NCBI GenBank assembly: GCA_027449125.1
Contig: DAIDME010000106.1
Span: 1-64,000, forward strand
From: Solirubrobacterales bacterium
GTDB taxonomy: Bacteria; Actinomycetota; Thermoleophilia; Solirubrobacterales; Solirubrobacteraceae
DNA length: 64,000 nt
Direction of reading: 5' to 3'
This document shows, in pieces, positions 50,129-61,012 of the stretch. The notes under the pieces were generated by a model. The model worked only from the letters and a program-made list of their open reading frames with translations, ran no database searches and had not been told where the DNA came from. The position numbers and the translations under genes were made by a program. Numbering within the stretch: the stretch's first letter is position 1; each line of letters begins with the position of its first letter.

Positions 50129-52039
50129 TCAGACCTCCACGAGCTCGCGGATGTCCACTCTGGCCGACGCGTCCGGATAGGGTTCCTGCAGGGTAGTGAA
50201 GACGCTCGCGCCCGTGTCCGCACTGGAGACGGACATCCGGAAGAGGCTGAACAGCTCACGCCCGAGGCCCTCCTCACCGGCGCGCGGCGCCGGCACGGGC
50301 TCGCGCGACGCGAGGTCGACACCCAGAACGTCCAGCCGGCCCGAGCGCGCGTCCAGCCGGATGCGGTCACCATCGCGCAGGCGCGCCAGGGGCCCGCCGC
50401 AGGCCGCCTCCGGAGTGCAGTGGATTGCCGCGGCCACCTTCCCGGAGGCCCCTGACATACGACCGTCCGTCACGAGCGCCACGCGCAGGCCGCGACCCTG
50501 CATGACGCCGAGTGCCGGCGTCAGGCGATGGAGCTCGGGCATGCCGTTGGCGCGCGGTCCCTGGAAGCGGACGACCACGACCGCGTCCTCGTCGAGCGTG
50601 CCCGCGGCGAATGCGTCCAGGAAGGCCTGCTGGTCGTCGAACACACGGGCGGGCGCCTCGATCACGCGCTGCTCCGCGCTCACCGCCGAGACTTTGATCA
50701 CGGCCCGCCCGAGCGTGCCCTCGATCACGCGGATGCCGCCGTCACGCGCGAAGGGCTCATCGGCGGCGCGCAGCACCGCAGGGTCGACCTGACCCGCAGG
50801 CGACGCCGGCAGCCAGCGCAGCTCACCGCCGACCAGCTCCGGCGCCTGCGTGTAGCGGCTCAGACCGTGGCCGGCGACGGTGGGCACGTCCTCGTGCAGC
50901 AACCCGGCATCGAGCAGCGCCGAGATCAGGCTGGCGGTTCCACCGGCCCGCTGGAAGTCGTTGATGTCCGCCTTGCCGTTCGGGTAGATGCGGGCGAGCA
51001 GCGGCACCAGGCCGGAGAGCTCGGCGAAGTCCTGCCAGGTGAGGGCGATGCCGGCTGCGGCGGCCATGGCAACCAGGTGCATGGTGTGGTTCGTCGAGCC
51101 GCCGGTCGCAAGCAGCGCCACCACTGCGTTCACGATCGCACGCTCGTCGACGATCCGACCAACCGGCGCATGTTCCTCGGGGTCGGCGAGCGCGACGATC
51201 CGGCGGCCCGCCGCCTGCGTCAGCGAGCGCCGCAACGCGGTCCCGGAGGCGACGAAGCTGGCGCCCGGCAGATGCAGTCCCAGGGCCTCCATCAGCAGCT
51301 GGTTGGTGTTGGCCGTCCCGTAGAAGGTGCAGGTTCCGGGTGCGTGATAGGAGCGCATCTCCGTATCGAGCAACGCCGCGGCGCCGACCTCGCCCCGTGC
51401 GTGGCGTTCGCGCGCGCTCGCCTTTTCGGCGTTCGGCATCCCCGACGGCATCGGCCCGCCCGGGACGAAGATGCACGGCAGGTGCCCGAAGCTGAGCGCG
51501 CCGATCACCAGGCCCGGGACGATCTTGTCGCAGACGCCGAGCAGCAGCGCGGCGTCGAACATGTCGTGCGCCAGGGCCACAGCGGTCGCCATCGCCACCA
51601 CATCCCGGCTGAACAGTGACAGCTCCATGCCCTCGCGCCCCTGGGTGATGCCATCACACATCGCCGGCACGCCGCCCGCGAACTGGGCGACGCCGCCCGC
51701 GCGCAGGATCTCCTTCTTGAGCAGCGCCGGATAGCGGTCAAGCGGCTGGTGCGCCGAGAGCATGTCGTTGTAGGCGGATACGATCGCGACGTTGGGCACC
51801 TCACGCCGAGCGAGCAGCTCCTTTTCGTCGGCGCCGCAGGCTGCAACTCCGTGCGCGAGGTTCGCGCAGCCTGAGCGTCCCCGTGGGCGACCGTGGAGGC
51901 GGTCCTGCTCGATGCGGCGGTCAATGCGGTCGAGGTATGCCCGCCGGCTCTCACGGCTGCGGCGAGCGATCCGGTCGGTGACCTCGGCTACCGCCAGGTG
52001 GACGTCACGGGAGGGTCGGGCTGTTGGCCGGTTGTGCAT
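50129..52039 (-). CDS. edd: Phosphogluconate dehydratase
   Basis: A 636-residue enzyme of the IlvD/Edd family that makes KDPG from 6-phosphogluconate. The Fe-S cluster ligands lie in SGCANLAHGV, PAMCDGITQGREGMELS and LGVCDKIVPG. The C-terminal active-site stretch is ALVTDGRMSGASGKV. Length matches Edd rather than the shorter IlvD. A TTGACA box with a 15-base palindrome lies close upstream. The ATG is only about ten bases from the likely -10 box, so the mRNA may be leaderless. Confidence 0.95.
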   Translation of the reverse strand: MHNRPTARPSRDVHLAVAEVTDRIARRSRESRRAYLDRIDRRIEQDRLHGRPRGRSGCANLAHGVAACGADEKELLARREVPNVAIVSAYNDMLSAHQPLDRYPALLKKEILRAGGVAQFAGGVPAMCDGITQGREGMELSLFSRDVVAMATAVALAHDMFDAALLLGVCDKIVPGLVIGALSFGHLPCIFVPGGPMPSGMPNAEKASARERHARGEVGAAALLDTEMRSYHAPGTCTFYGTANTNQLLMEALGLHLPGASFVASGTALRRSLTQAAGRRIVALADPEEHAPVGRIVDERAIVNAVVALLATGGSTNHTMHLVAMAAAAGIALTWQDFAELSGLVPLLARIYPNGKADINDFQRAGGTASLISALLDAGLLHEDVPTVAGHGLSRYTQAPELVGGELRWLPASPAGQVDPAVLRAADEPFARDGGIRVIEGTLGRAVIKVSAVSAEQRVIEAPARVFDDQQAFLDAFAAGTLDEDAVVVVRFQGPRANGMPELHRLTPALGVMQGRGLRVALVTDGRMSGASGKVAAAIHCTPEAACGGPLARLRDGDRIRLDARSGRLDVLGVDLASREPVPAPRAGEEGLGRELFSLFRMSVSSADTGASVFTTLQEPYPDASARVDIRELVEV

Positions 52040-52080
52040 GTTGCGAGCTATATCTAATTCGAGTTATGCTTGTCAAGCAT
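52040..52080 (-). promoter_or_regulatory. edd-eda promoter with a perfect 15-base palindrome
   Basis: On the minus strand TTGACA (52071-52076) is followed after 16-18 bases by GATATA/TATAGC (52047-52054), near the edd ATG at 52039. The palindrome ATGCTTG-T-CAAGCAT (52066-52080) covers the -35 box. A repressor bound there would block transcription. The region is AT-rich compared with its surroundings. The palindrome fits sugar-responsive repressors in general; the actual protein is unknown. Confidence 0.7.
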
Positions 52081-52134
52081 CAAAAGTGTTAAAGACCTAC
52101 CGGAGAGGAGCTGGTGTTCAGTGGGAGGACTGCG

Positions 52135-52398
52135 ATGAGCGCGGCGCTCGAGGATCGGGCGAGGTTCGGGCAGGACGACTGCGCGACCGTGGTGCTGGCC
52201 AGCTTCGCCTGCCGCAGCTGCCTGACCGCACCGGACCTGGTCACCCTGACCGGCACGCCGGGCGAGCGGATGGCGACCAGCGAGTGCCCCGCTTGTGGGG
52301 CGCTGAACCGCGTCCGAATGAGCGACACGCAGGCTTTCAAGCTGTGGACGCTGCAACGAGGCAACACCTTCGTGCACTTCGCGCCCCAGTACTGGTAG
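52135..52398 (+). CDS. Small zinc-ribbon-like protein of unknown function
   Basis: An 87-residue protein with two Cys pairs, FACRSCLT and SECPACGALN, about 35 residues apart, as in a zinc ribbon. The rest is polar, with a C-terminal KLWTLQRGNTFVHFAPQYW. No family is recognised. ATG 52135 was chosen because GGAGG lies six bases upstream; a GTG at 52114 behind GAGGAG is a second option and adds seven residues. It is divergent from edd and reads toward the hydrolase gene 52 bases on. Confidence 0.65.
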   Translation: MSAALEDRARFGQDDCATVVLASFACRSCLTAPDLVTLTGTPGERMATSECPACGALNRVRMSDTQAFKLWTLQRGNTFVHFAPQYW

Positions 52399-52450
52399 CG
52401 GCGACGCCGCCGCGGCGGACAGCAGGCCCAGTTCAGCTAGTCTGGCGACG

Positions 52451-53338
52451 ATGGCGCAGATAACGATCGCGAGCGGCCTGCCGTTCGAGTACGAGACGTT
52501 CGGGAACAGCGTCGATCCACCCGTGCTGATGGTGATGGGGTTCGGCTCGCAGCTGGTCTCCTGGCCGCGCGAGTTCTGCGCGCAGCTGGCCGCCGCCGGA
52601 CGCAACGTGATCGCCTTTGACAACCGCGACTGCGGTCTGTCCGCAAAGCTCGACGGCAACGAGCCGCCGCTCGAGCAGATCGGGCTCGCGGCGGCTGCGG
52701 GCGACTTCCAGCGCGCCCGTGCGCTGGCGCCCTACACCTTCAGCGACATGAGCGACGACGGCTTCGGACTCCTGGATGCGCTCGGCATGGAGCGCGCCCA
52801 CGTGGTCGGCGTCTCGATGGGCGGCATGATCGCCCAGACGATGGCGATCGAGCATCCCGAGCGGGTGCTGAGCCTGACCTCGATCATGTCGCACACCGGC
52901 GAGCCCGCTTACGGGCAGTCAACGCCCGAAGCGCGTGCGGCACTCCTCGCGCCGGAGCCCGAGGGCCGTGACGCGTACATCGAATCGGCTGCAACCTGGC
53001 TGACCTGGCACTCTCGACGCTACCCGGAGCTGGAGCAGACGCGCGCGATCGCAGCCGAGACATACGACCGCGGCCTCTGCCCGGCGGGCACGCGCCGTCA
53101 GCTTGCGGCGATGCTGGCCAGCGGGCCGCGCGCCGAGGGGCTGCGGCGGCTGCGCTTGCCGACCCTGGTCATCCACGGCCTGGATGACACGCTGATCGCC
53201 CCGAGCGGCGGCGAACGCACGGCCGAGCTGGTCCCGGGAGCGAAGTTGTTGATGCTCGCGGACATGGGCCACGACCGCCCACGGCCGTTGTGGCCCGCGC
53301 TCTGCGACGCGATCGCGGAGCACACCGCCTCGACTTGA
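52451..53338 (+). CDS. Alpha/beta hydrolase
   Basis: A 295-residue alpha/beta-hydrolase fold enzyme. The nucleophile elbow is GVSMGGMIAQ with Ser near residue 123, the acid Asp is in LVIHGLDDTLI and the His is in ADMGHDRPRPLW. The oxyanion region is VMGFGSQLVSWP, and the FDNRDCGLSAKLD block is typical of the group near aclacinomycin methylesterase and related carboxyl-esterases. Its substrate is unknown. ATG 52451. It converges on a diguanylate cyclase gene. Confidence 0.88.
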   Translation: MAQITIASGLPFEYETFGNSVDPPVLMVMGFGSQLVSWPREFCAQLAAAGRNVIAFDNRDCGLSAKLDGNEPPLEQIGLAAAAGDFQRARALAPYTFSDMSDDGFGLLDALGMERAHVVGVSMGGMIAQTMAIEHPERVLSLTSIMSHTGEPAYGQSTPEARAALLAPEPEGRDAYIESAATWLTWHSRRYPELEQTRAIAAETYDRGLCPAGTRRQLAAMLASGPRAEGLRRLRLPTLVIHGLDDTLIAPSGGERTAELVPGAKLLMLADMGHDRPRPLWPALCDAIAEHTAST

Positions 53339-53356
53339 GCGGCGCCGCCGCCGCGC

Positions 53357-54370
53357 TCAGCCGGCCAGCACGGGCACCAGCTGCGCAGCCCCCGCCTGAG
53401 CCTGCGCCTTCGCCGCGTACATGCGCTTGTCAGCGCGATCGAGCCAGGACCCGAGCCGCTCTCCCTCGCGGCGCTCCGCGACGCCGAAGGACCATACCGA
53501 GGCGCTCTGGCCCCGCAGGCCGGCCGCCCACCCCTCGGCGTCCGCGGCCGTGAGCCCCGGCAGGACCGCGACGAACTCGTCGCCGCCGACGCGGGCGACG
53601 AGATCCACCGCACGCGCGGCGGTCTGTAGCTCGGTCGCAAAGCCTGCGAGCAGCCGGTCGCCGGCGACGTGGCCGCGCTGGTCGTTGACCTGCTTGAGGC
53701 CGTCGACGTCGATCACCACAAGGCTCGCAGCGCCCGCGCCACGCCGCCCGTCGAGGATCTCGGCTGCCGCCTGGTCGAGGCCACGGCGGTTCAGCAGTCC
53801 GGTCAGCTGGTCGTGACGAGCCTCGTGGCGCAGGTTCGCGAGCATCTGGGAGAGCAGCACCGAGAGGACCACCGACGTAGCCAGCACCGGCAGCGACTCC
53901 GCCAGCACGCGCAGGTGCTGTGGGTTGAGCCCGGTTGCGGCGCAGATCACCCCGAGCTCCAGCAGGTAGGTCAGCGTGACCACTCGCGAGCGAAAGAACC
54001 CGGTGGCCCAGATCCCGACCCACACGAGACCGAAGCCGGCGAGCAGGCCGGCCTGCTCGCCGTGCCCGACCGCCATTATGAGGCCCGCTACCAGCACGGT
54101 GGCCGTTGCCAGCGCCAGCAGCGCACCGTCGCCGACCCTCGACCCCAACAGGACCAGCACGACCGCGACCAGCCCCAGCAAGCCGCCGCACGTCGCACAC
54201 ACGACGGGCGACGTGGTGACGTAGTGGGGCAGCGCCGCCATCACGGCGACGCTGACCGCGAAGGTGCCCTGCACCAGCGCTAGCGTCCAGGTCTTTGGCG
54301 ACAGGAACCTGGGCAACGAGGTCTTGGCGGTTACGGCAACCGAATTCATATCCATACTCCGGTCCATCAT
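53357..54370 (-). CDS. Membrane-bound diguanylate cyclase (GGDEF)
   Basis: A 337-residue protein. The N-terminal 170 residues hold about six transmembrane helices. A short linker leads to a GGDEF domain (about 178-330): HDQLTGLLNRRGLD, VIDVDGLKQVNDQRGHVAGD and the intact active site RVGGDEFVAVLPG. It should make c-di-GMP. No RxxD inhibitory site was obvious upstream of GGDEF. ATG 54370 is followed by further Met codons at residues 2, 6 and 8, so the true start may be a little later. It stands alone between an esterase and a secreted protein gene. Confidence 0.9.
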   Translation of the reverse strand: MMDRSMDMNSVAVTAKTSLPRFLSPKTWTLALVQGTFAVSVAVMAALPHYVTTSPVVCATCGGLLGLVAVVLVLLGSRVGDGALLALATATVLVAGLIMAVGHGEQAGLLAGFGLVWVGIWATGFFRSRVVTLTYLLELGVICAATGLNPQHLRVLAESLPVLATSVVLSVLLSQMLANLRHEARHDQLTGLLNRRGLDQAAAEILDGRRGAGAASLVVIDVDGLKQVNDQRGHVAGDRLLAGFATELQTAARAVDLVARVGGDEFVAVLPGLTAADAEGWAAGLRGQSASVWSFGVAERREGERLGSWLDRADKRMYAAKAQAQAGAAQLVPVLAG

Positions 54371-54467
54371 CCGGGTCCATCAGCTCTACACGACGGCGGT
54401 CATCACTCCGCGACGCGGAACGCATCGGCAATTCGGACCCCGGCCTTGAGCGCTGGCCGCGGGCCGA

Positions 54468-55622
54468 TCAGCCGGCGACGTAGGCCGTGACGGACGCCGA
54501 GCGCACGACACCCGCGCCGCTGACAGCCGTCGCCGTGTAGGTGATCTTCTCGACCGCCGCGCCGCGCCGCACGTGCACACGCAGCCGACAGGACACGATT
54601 CCGGAGACGCGATCGCTGGCGACGCAGCGCGCCCGCGCAACCGCCCGGTAGTGACCACCTCTGCGTACGCCGGCGACGCGCACGCGCGGTGCGCCCAGGT
54701 CCATGCGGATGTGGCGCACGGTGACGCTCGCGCCGGTGCCGGCCGTGGTGCGGATCCTCCGCGTGAGCGTGGCGTCCCGCACGCTGTGTCGTAACACAAC
54801 AGGCTTGGGACAGCCGCCGACGATCACCGACCCGGCCCGGTTGCAGACGAATCTCACCGTGAGCACGGTGTGCCACCAGCCGCGGCGGTTGCGGTGGGCG
54901 CGGCTGCTTAGCACAGCGCGGATCGTCGGCTTGGTGACGAACGCATCCTCGACGGTCGGGCCGGTCACCGTCTGCGAGGCAGACGAGCCGGCGTAGCCCG
55001 CGGAGCCCGCGTAGGTGGCGGTGATCGTCTCCGTCGTATCCGCCGGTACGGTGTAGGCCAGCGTGGCAACACCGGCCGAAAGCGCGACCGACCCAAGCAG
55101 CCTGCCCTCCACCGAGAACACGACCTCGCCGGACGGCGTACCGTCGCTCGGCGCGGTCGCCGTCACCTGCGCGGCGAGGCTCGCGGGGCCGACCGTCAGC
55201 ACCGCGGTCGTGCCGGCCTGGGCGACAGGGATCGTCTGCTGGGCCTGAGCGGGTCCGTACCCGGTGCTGCCGCCGGTGCCGGGCACATCGGCGTCGATCA
55301 CGCAGCTGCCCGCGTTCACGAACGAGACCACGCCCGCCTCAAGCACGCAGGCGCCGTTGGTGGTGGCCGGGTCGACCGCGAAGCTCACGGACTCGCCCGA
55401 GGGGTTCGCCGCCGCCGTGGGCGTGTAGGTCGGCCCGCCAACAACGGCATCGGTCGGCGGCGAGGATGTGAACTGGACTGTCTGCGGTGTCAGCGTCCGT
55501 GGCAGCGCCCGTTCACGGACGGCCACCGCGCTCGCGCCGGCGGTGGCGCTGAGCGCCGCGCCCGCCACGCTCGCGGCGAGGGTGAACACCAGAAGTGTGC
55601 GCGCCGGCGGCAGCTTCCACAT
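54468..55622 (-). CDS. Secreted Ig-like repeat protein
   Basis: A 384-residue protein with a signal peptide (MWKLPPARTLLVFTLAASVA, cleavage near ASA). Two Ig-like domains of the Big type follow: VQFTSSPPTDAVVGGPTYT with ACVLEAGVVSFVNAGSCVID, then TTAVLTVGPASLAAQVTATA with TETITATYAGSAGYAGSSAS. The C-terminal third is Arg/Val/Cys-rich (SVIVGGCPKP, ARCVASDRVSG). No cell-wall anchor was seen. A surface or extracellular structural or binding role is likely. ATG 55622. Confidence 0.78.
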   Translation of the reverse strand: MWKLPPARTLLVFTLAASVAGAALSATAGASAVAVRERALPRTLTPQTVQFTSSPPTDAVVGGPTYTPTAAANPSGESVSFAVDPATTNGACVLEAGVVSFVNAGSCVIDADVPGTGGSTGYGPAQAQQTIPVAQAGTTAVLTVGPASLAAQVTATAPSDGTPSGEVVFSVEGRLLGSVALSAGVATLAYTVPADTTETITATYAGSAGYAGSSASQTVTGPTVEDAFVTKPTIRAVLSSRAHRNRRGWWHTVLTVRFVCNRAGSVIVGGCPKPVVLRHSVRDATLTRRIRTTAGTGASVTVRHIRMDLGAPRVRVAGVRRGGHYRAVARARCVASDRVSGIVSCRLRVHVRRGAAVEKITYTATAVSGAGVVRSASVTAYVAG

Positions 55623-55763
55623 AAGCGGTCATCCCCTGGGCGCCGCCGGACGCGGCGCCTGGTAGCGGAGCAGCGTAGCGGAGCACGGCCAGCGCGGCGA
55701 GCGCTGGGCGGATGGTTGCGGCGCCGTCGCGGCCCGTCAACAGCGAGCGGAGCACAGCTGCGG

Positions 55764-56801
55764 TCAGCCTGCCGGCGGCCGGCTGGCGCCAGGGGCCGCC
55801 AGCGCGGCGATCAGCTCCGCTTCGCGCGCGGCCGACAGGCCGGCCCGGCGCGGCCGGGTCAACCCCAGCTGGCGTTCCCAGGCCAGCGTGTCGGTGATGG
55901 TCTCCGCTGGCGGCCGGCGCTTCAGGCCCGCGCCGAGAGCGCGGCTGCCGTCGCGAGCACAGAAGCCTCGCCACTGCGGGTCGGCCAGCCAAAGCGCCAG
56001 TGACTCCTCCCCCATGAACTCCCCGACGCCGTGCTGCAGGAGCCAGCCGTGCGGGGCGCGCACGAGCGGCCCCGAGTGCCCGCCGATCCGGCGCGAGAGC
56101 TCGACCCAGGCGGCGAGCGTGAGCCGTTCGCCGACCACGTCGTAGGTACCGCATTCACCTCTGGCGGCGCAAACGAGCAGCCAGCTCGCGAGGTCGCGAA
56201 CGTCGATCGCCTGCACGGATGCGCGGTCGCCGTCGTCAGGCACGAGCATCGCGGCGCCGCCGTCGCGTGCCGCCCTGGCAACCCAGTAGCCACCACGGTC
56301 GCTCGGGTCACCGGGGCCGGCTATCAGGCCCGAGCGCGCGATCAGCAGGCCAGCCTCACCGGCGGCGCGACAGGCGAGCTCACAGGCGACCTTGGCCTCG
56401 CCGTAGAGCTCAGCCCCGGCCCGATCCTCATCGGTCGGAGCGAGCAGAGCCGCGGTCTCGTCCGCCCCGATCGCGGCGTGTGACGCGTAGACGCTGCCGG
56501 AGGAGACGTAGATCCAGTGCCGGGCGCGATCACGCAGCGCCGCGAGGGCGGTGCGTACCATCCGGGGCTGCCAGCTGAGCTCCACCACCGCGTCCCAGTG
56601 CTCCTCGCGCACCGCGTCGTAGGCGTCCGGCTCAAACCGGTCGGCCCGGACCAGCCGCGCGCCCGCCGCCGCCGGGCCGCTCACGCCGCGGGCCAGGCAG
56701 GTCACGGAGTGACCCTGCGCCAGTGCTTGACTGGAGATCTCGCGCCCGAGCCAGGCCGTCCCGCCGAGCACCAGGAGCTTGAGCTGCGAGCCGGCCGCCA
56801 C
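55764..56801 (-). CDS. NAD-dependent epimerase/dehydratase or reductase family protein
   Basis: A 345-residue short-chain dehydrogenase of the extended type. The nucleotide site is LLVLGGTAWLGREIS near the N-terminus. It is followed by VELSWQPRMVRTAL and YVSSGSVYAS, which holds the Ser/Tyr of the active site, and LYGEAKVACE, which holds the YxxxK-like Tyr/Lys pair. Similar actinobacterial proteins are called NAD-dependent epimerase and act on unknown sugars or quinones. GTG 56801 was chosen because the Rossmann fold begins eight residues on; the longer frame upstream has no protein character. Confidence 0.8.
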   Translation of the reverse strand: MAAGSQLKLLVLGGTAWLGREISSQALAQGHSVTCLARGVSGPAAAGARLVRADRFEPDAYDAVREEHWDAVVELSWQPRMVRTALAALRDRARHWIYVSSGSVYASHAAIGADETAALLAPTDEDRAGAELYGEAKVACELACRAAGEAGLLIARSGLIAGPGDPSDRGGYWVARAARDGGAAMLVPDDGDRASVQAIDVRDLASWLLVCAARGECGTYDVVGERLTLAAWVELSRRIGGHSGPLVRAPHGWLLQHGVGEFMGEESLALWLADPQWRGFCARDGSRALGAGLKRRPPAETITDTLAWERQLGLTRPRRAGLSAAREAELIAALAAPGASRPPAG

Positions 56802-56927
56802 GCGGCAGATCGTAGCGACCCTGAAAGCCGGCGGATTTTCGCTCAAATTGCGCGAAGTGGCCCTGTGCCCGCTTGCGTTAGAAGCACCGCCTCGCATAGA
56901 TTTGACGCAGCGGTTCGGGAGGGAGCA

Positions 56928-57137
56928 ATGTCCGCGAAAGCCAAGCGAGACGGCTCCCGACGGCGAGCGACAGAGCTTTTTCCGCGCGCAGGCTACGCGC
57001 GTGAGCAGGCACGGTCATCGCCCCCGAGCCGCTTTTCGTCCCGCGAGGGACTCAGCGCCGCAACTCAGGCCGCGGCGGCGCGGCTGCGGTCCGCGCTGAC
57101 GACCACCCGGTCGCGCCCGGTCGCCTTGGCCTCGTAG
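56928..57137 (+). CDS. Possible small basic protein
   Basis: A frame of 69 codons starting ATG at 56928 with an excellent GGGAGGGAG site five bases upstream and a TTGACG further up. The product is very basic and Ser/Arg/Ala-rich (MSAKAKRDGSRRRATELFPR) with no recognised family. It overlaps the 3' end of the convergent cyclase gene by 73 bases, which argues against it. The translation signals are better than those of many real genes here, so it is recorded as a candidate. Confidence 0.35.
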   Translation: MSAKAKRDGSRRRATELFPRAGYAREQARSSPPSRFSSREGLSAATQAAAARLRSALTTTRSRPVALAS

Positions 57138-58198
57138 AGAGCGCGGTCGGCGCGCGCAAACCAGGCGTCGGCGGCCTCGCCGGCGAGCGCCTCCGCGACC
57201 CCGGCGCTCACCGTGGCCGCCGTTCCGCAGCTTTGCCCGTCCCCTGCCAGCGACCGCACGGCGGCGAGGAACCGCTCAGCGAGCCTGGTCGCGTCGTCGA
57301 GCGCTGCGTCGCGCAGGATGACCGCGAACTCGTCGCCGCCAAGTCGTGTGACGACATCGGCGCGCCGCGGAAAGCAGCGGGCGAGCGCACCCGCAACCGA
57401 CGCGAGCGTCAGATCGCCGCAGGCATGCCCTTGCGCGTCGTTGATCTGCTTGAAACCGTCGATGTCGACCAGCACGAGGCTCGCCGGCTCGCCCGCGAGC
57501 GTGTGGACCTGCAGCACCCGCGGCAGCTCGCGCTGGAACACACCGCGGTTGCAGAGCTTCGTCAGCGGATCGATGTCGGCCTCGCGGCGGGTGTCCTCCA
57601 GCTCAACGGTCAGCCGATCGACGCGCTGACCGAGCTCGCGTGCGAGCTCCAGCTGGCGGGCGCTGCGCTCGTTGATCAGCTCGGTGAGCCGCTGCACGCT
57701 CTCGAGCGCAAGCGCTTTGAGCTCCGCCGCCGGAGCGTCGGCCGCAGCCCGCAGGCGCGCCAGCTGGCCGGCGGCCTCGGAATCGGCGGCGCTGTCGCCG
57801 ATGAGCGCCCGGGAGAAGCGCTCGACGACCAGCCAGACAGCGTCCTGGAGCTCGCCGATCGCCTGCGATGTGCTGGCCCGGTCCGCGCGCACGTGTGCGA
57901 CCACATGCCGGCACAGTCCGTCCCAGTCGCGGTCCCGGACGAGCAGTTCCGGTGCGCCCGGCGGTGGCGCGAGGACGAGGACGTGTCGGGCCCACGCTTC
58001 CAGCTCGCCTGCCGCCTCGGAGTCGGCGCTCGCGGCATCCCGCAGCGCTCGCAGGATCGCGGCCACGGCATCCAGCGCCGCATGCGGAGCCTGCTCGGAG
58101 TGTGGCCGCGCAGGCTCCTCCTCCAGCGGACCCGCCGTGGCCGCCGGTTCCGTGACCGCGAGATCGACCTCGACGAGGCTGGAACGTCGCAGATTCAT
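57065..58198 (-). CDS. Soluble diguanylate cyclase (GGDEF)
   Basis: A 377-residue protein without transmembrane segments. The N-terminal 200 residues are helical and Ala/Arg-rich, with repeated SADSEAAGEL/SAADSEAAGQL motifs. A coiled coil (LINERSARQLELARELGQRVDRL) comes next, and the GGDEF domain covers about 220-375: DPLTKLCNRGVFQ, VDIDGFKQINDAQGHACGD and the intact RLGGDEFAVIL. It should be an active cyclase with an unknown N-terminal input. ATG 58198 was chosen over a GTG six codons upstream, though either could serve. Confidence 0.87.
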   Translation of the reverse strand: MNLRRSSLVEVDLAVTEPAATAGPLEEEPARPHSEQAPHAALDAVAAILRALRDAASADSEAAGELEAWARHVLVLAPPPGAPELLVRDRDWDGLCRHVVAHVRADRASTSQAIGELQDAVWLVVERFSRALIGDSAADSEAAGQLARLRAAADAPAAELKALALESVQRLTELINERSARQLELARELGQRVDRLTVELEDTRREADIDPLTKLCNRGVFQRELPRVLQVHTLAGEPASLVLVDIDGFKQINDAQGHACGDLTLASVAGALARCFPRRADVVTRLGGDEFAVILRDAALDDATRLAERFLAAVRSLAGDGQSCGTAATVSAGVAEALAGEAADAWFARADRALYEAKATGRDRVVVSADRSRAAAA

Positions 58199-58444
58199 CG
58201 TTGGTTGGATCGTCACGACGCAGATTTACTTGAGCCTTGACGGCTACGGCCTCCAGCACCGATCGCGTGCCCACGCTCGCCGCGGCCCGCACACAGCCAC
58301 GCCCCGCGGATGATCCCGGTTGCCTGCGCAAGAACCGCGCGACCTGGGTACGCTGGGGACGCGCCCGTCGCGCCGACCCCGTCGGGCTCACGATTCCGCT
58401 TGGCGTGGGGCGGCTCACGCCGATACGCGCAGTGCCGAAGACCA

Positions 58445-59218
58445 ATGGATCAAGACCTCTCTCCGCAACCTGACCAGGGTCTCATCGAGCCTGGCGCGCC
58501 CGCGCTCGACCTCGACCGCGATGGCTTCGAGGCTGTCCCGCTCGTCACGCCACCGGCACCACCCTCGCCCGCTCGCAAGACGACCGCCAAAGCACGGGCG
58601 GTCGCGGAGCTGGTGGTGACGGTCGCCGTGGCGGGAATCTTCGCGCTGCTGATCCAGGCCTTTCTGGTCAAGCCGTACAAGATCCCGAGCGGGTCGATGA
58701 TCCCGACGCTGATGATCGGTCAGCGGATCCTGGTCGACCGCCTTGCCACCCACCCGACGCTCGGCGAGGTGGTGGTCTTCCATCCGCCCAAGGGTGCGCT
58801 GGTCGGCGCTGACGGCGTCTGCGGCAACGCCCACCAGGGCTACGGCCACCGGCAGCCCTGCGACCGTGACTCAGGCGGCCCGTCGTCACAGACCTATGTC
58901 AAGCGGGTCGTCGGCCTGCCCGGCGACCACCTGAAGATCATCGACGGCTACGTCTACCTCAACGGCAAGCGTGAGAGCTTCGGCTACCACCCCAGGGCGG
59001 ACGCCCACATCAACGGGTTCGTGGCCTGCAGCCCCGCGGAGGCCTCGTACTGCAACTTCCCGCAGACGATCACGGTGCCCAAGGGCTACTACTACATGAT
59101 GGGCAACAACCGCGGTGTCTCCGATGACAGCCGCTACTGGGGCCCGGTGCCGCAGTCCTCGATCATCGGCACCGCGTTCTTCACCTACTGGCCGCTCGGC
59201 CGCATCGGCACGCTCTGA
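58445..59218 (+). CDS. lepB: Signal peptidase I
   Basis: A 257-residue membrane protease that cleaves Sec and Tat signal peptides outside the membrane. After a 50-residue disordered N-terminus comes one helix (AELVVTVAVAGIFALLIQAF). The catalytic Ser84 is in IPSGSMIPTL and the general-base Lys is in TYVKRVVGLPGDHLKI. The last box is MGNNRGVSDDSRYWGPVP (normally GDNR-SxDSR), with Asn in place of the usual Asp. A Cys-containing insert lies at DGVCGNAHQGYGHRQPCDRD. ATG 58445 lies close to the conserved part. Confidence 0.92.
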   Translation: MDQDLSPQPDQGLIEPGAPALDLDRDGFEAVPLVTPPAPPSPARKTTAKARAVAELVVTVAVAGIFALLIQAFLVKPYKIPSGSMIPTLMIGQRILVDRLATHPTLGEVVVFHPPKGALVGADGVCGNAHQGYGHRQPCDRDSGGPSSQTYVKRVVGLPGDHLKIIDGYVYLNGKRESFGYHPRADAHINGFVACSPAEASYCNFPQTITVPKGYYYMMGNNRGVSDDSRYWGPVPQSSIIGTAFFTYWPLGRIGTL

Positions 59219-59227
59219 CCGGCCGCG

Positions 59228-61006
<1,779 letters not shown>

Positions 61007-61012
61007 GACCGA

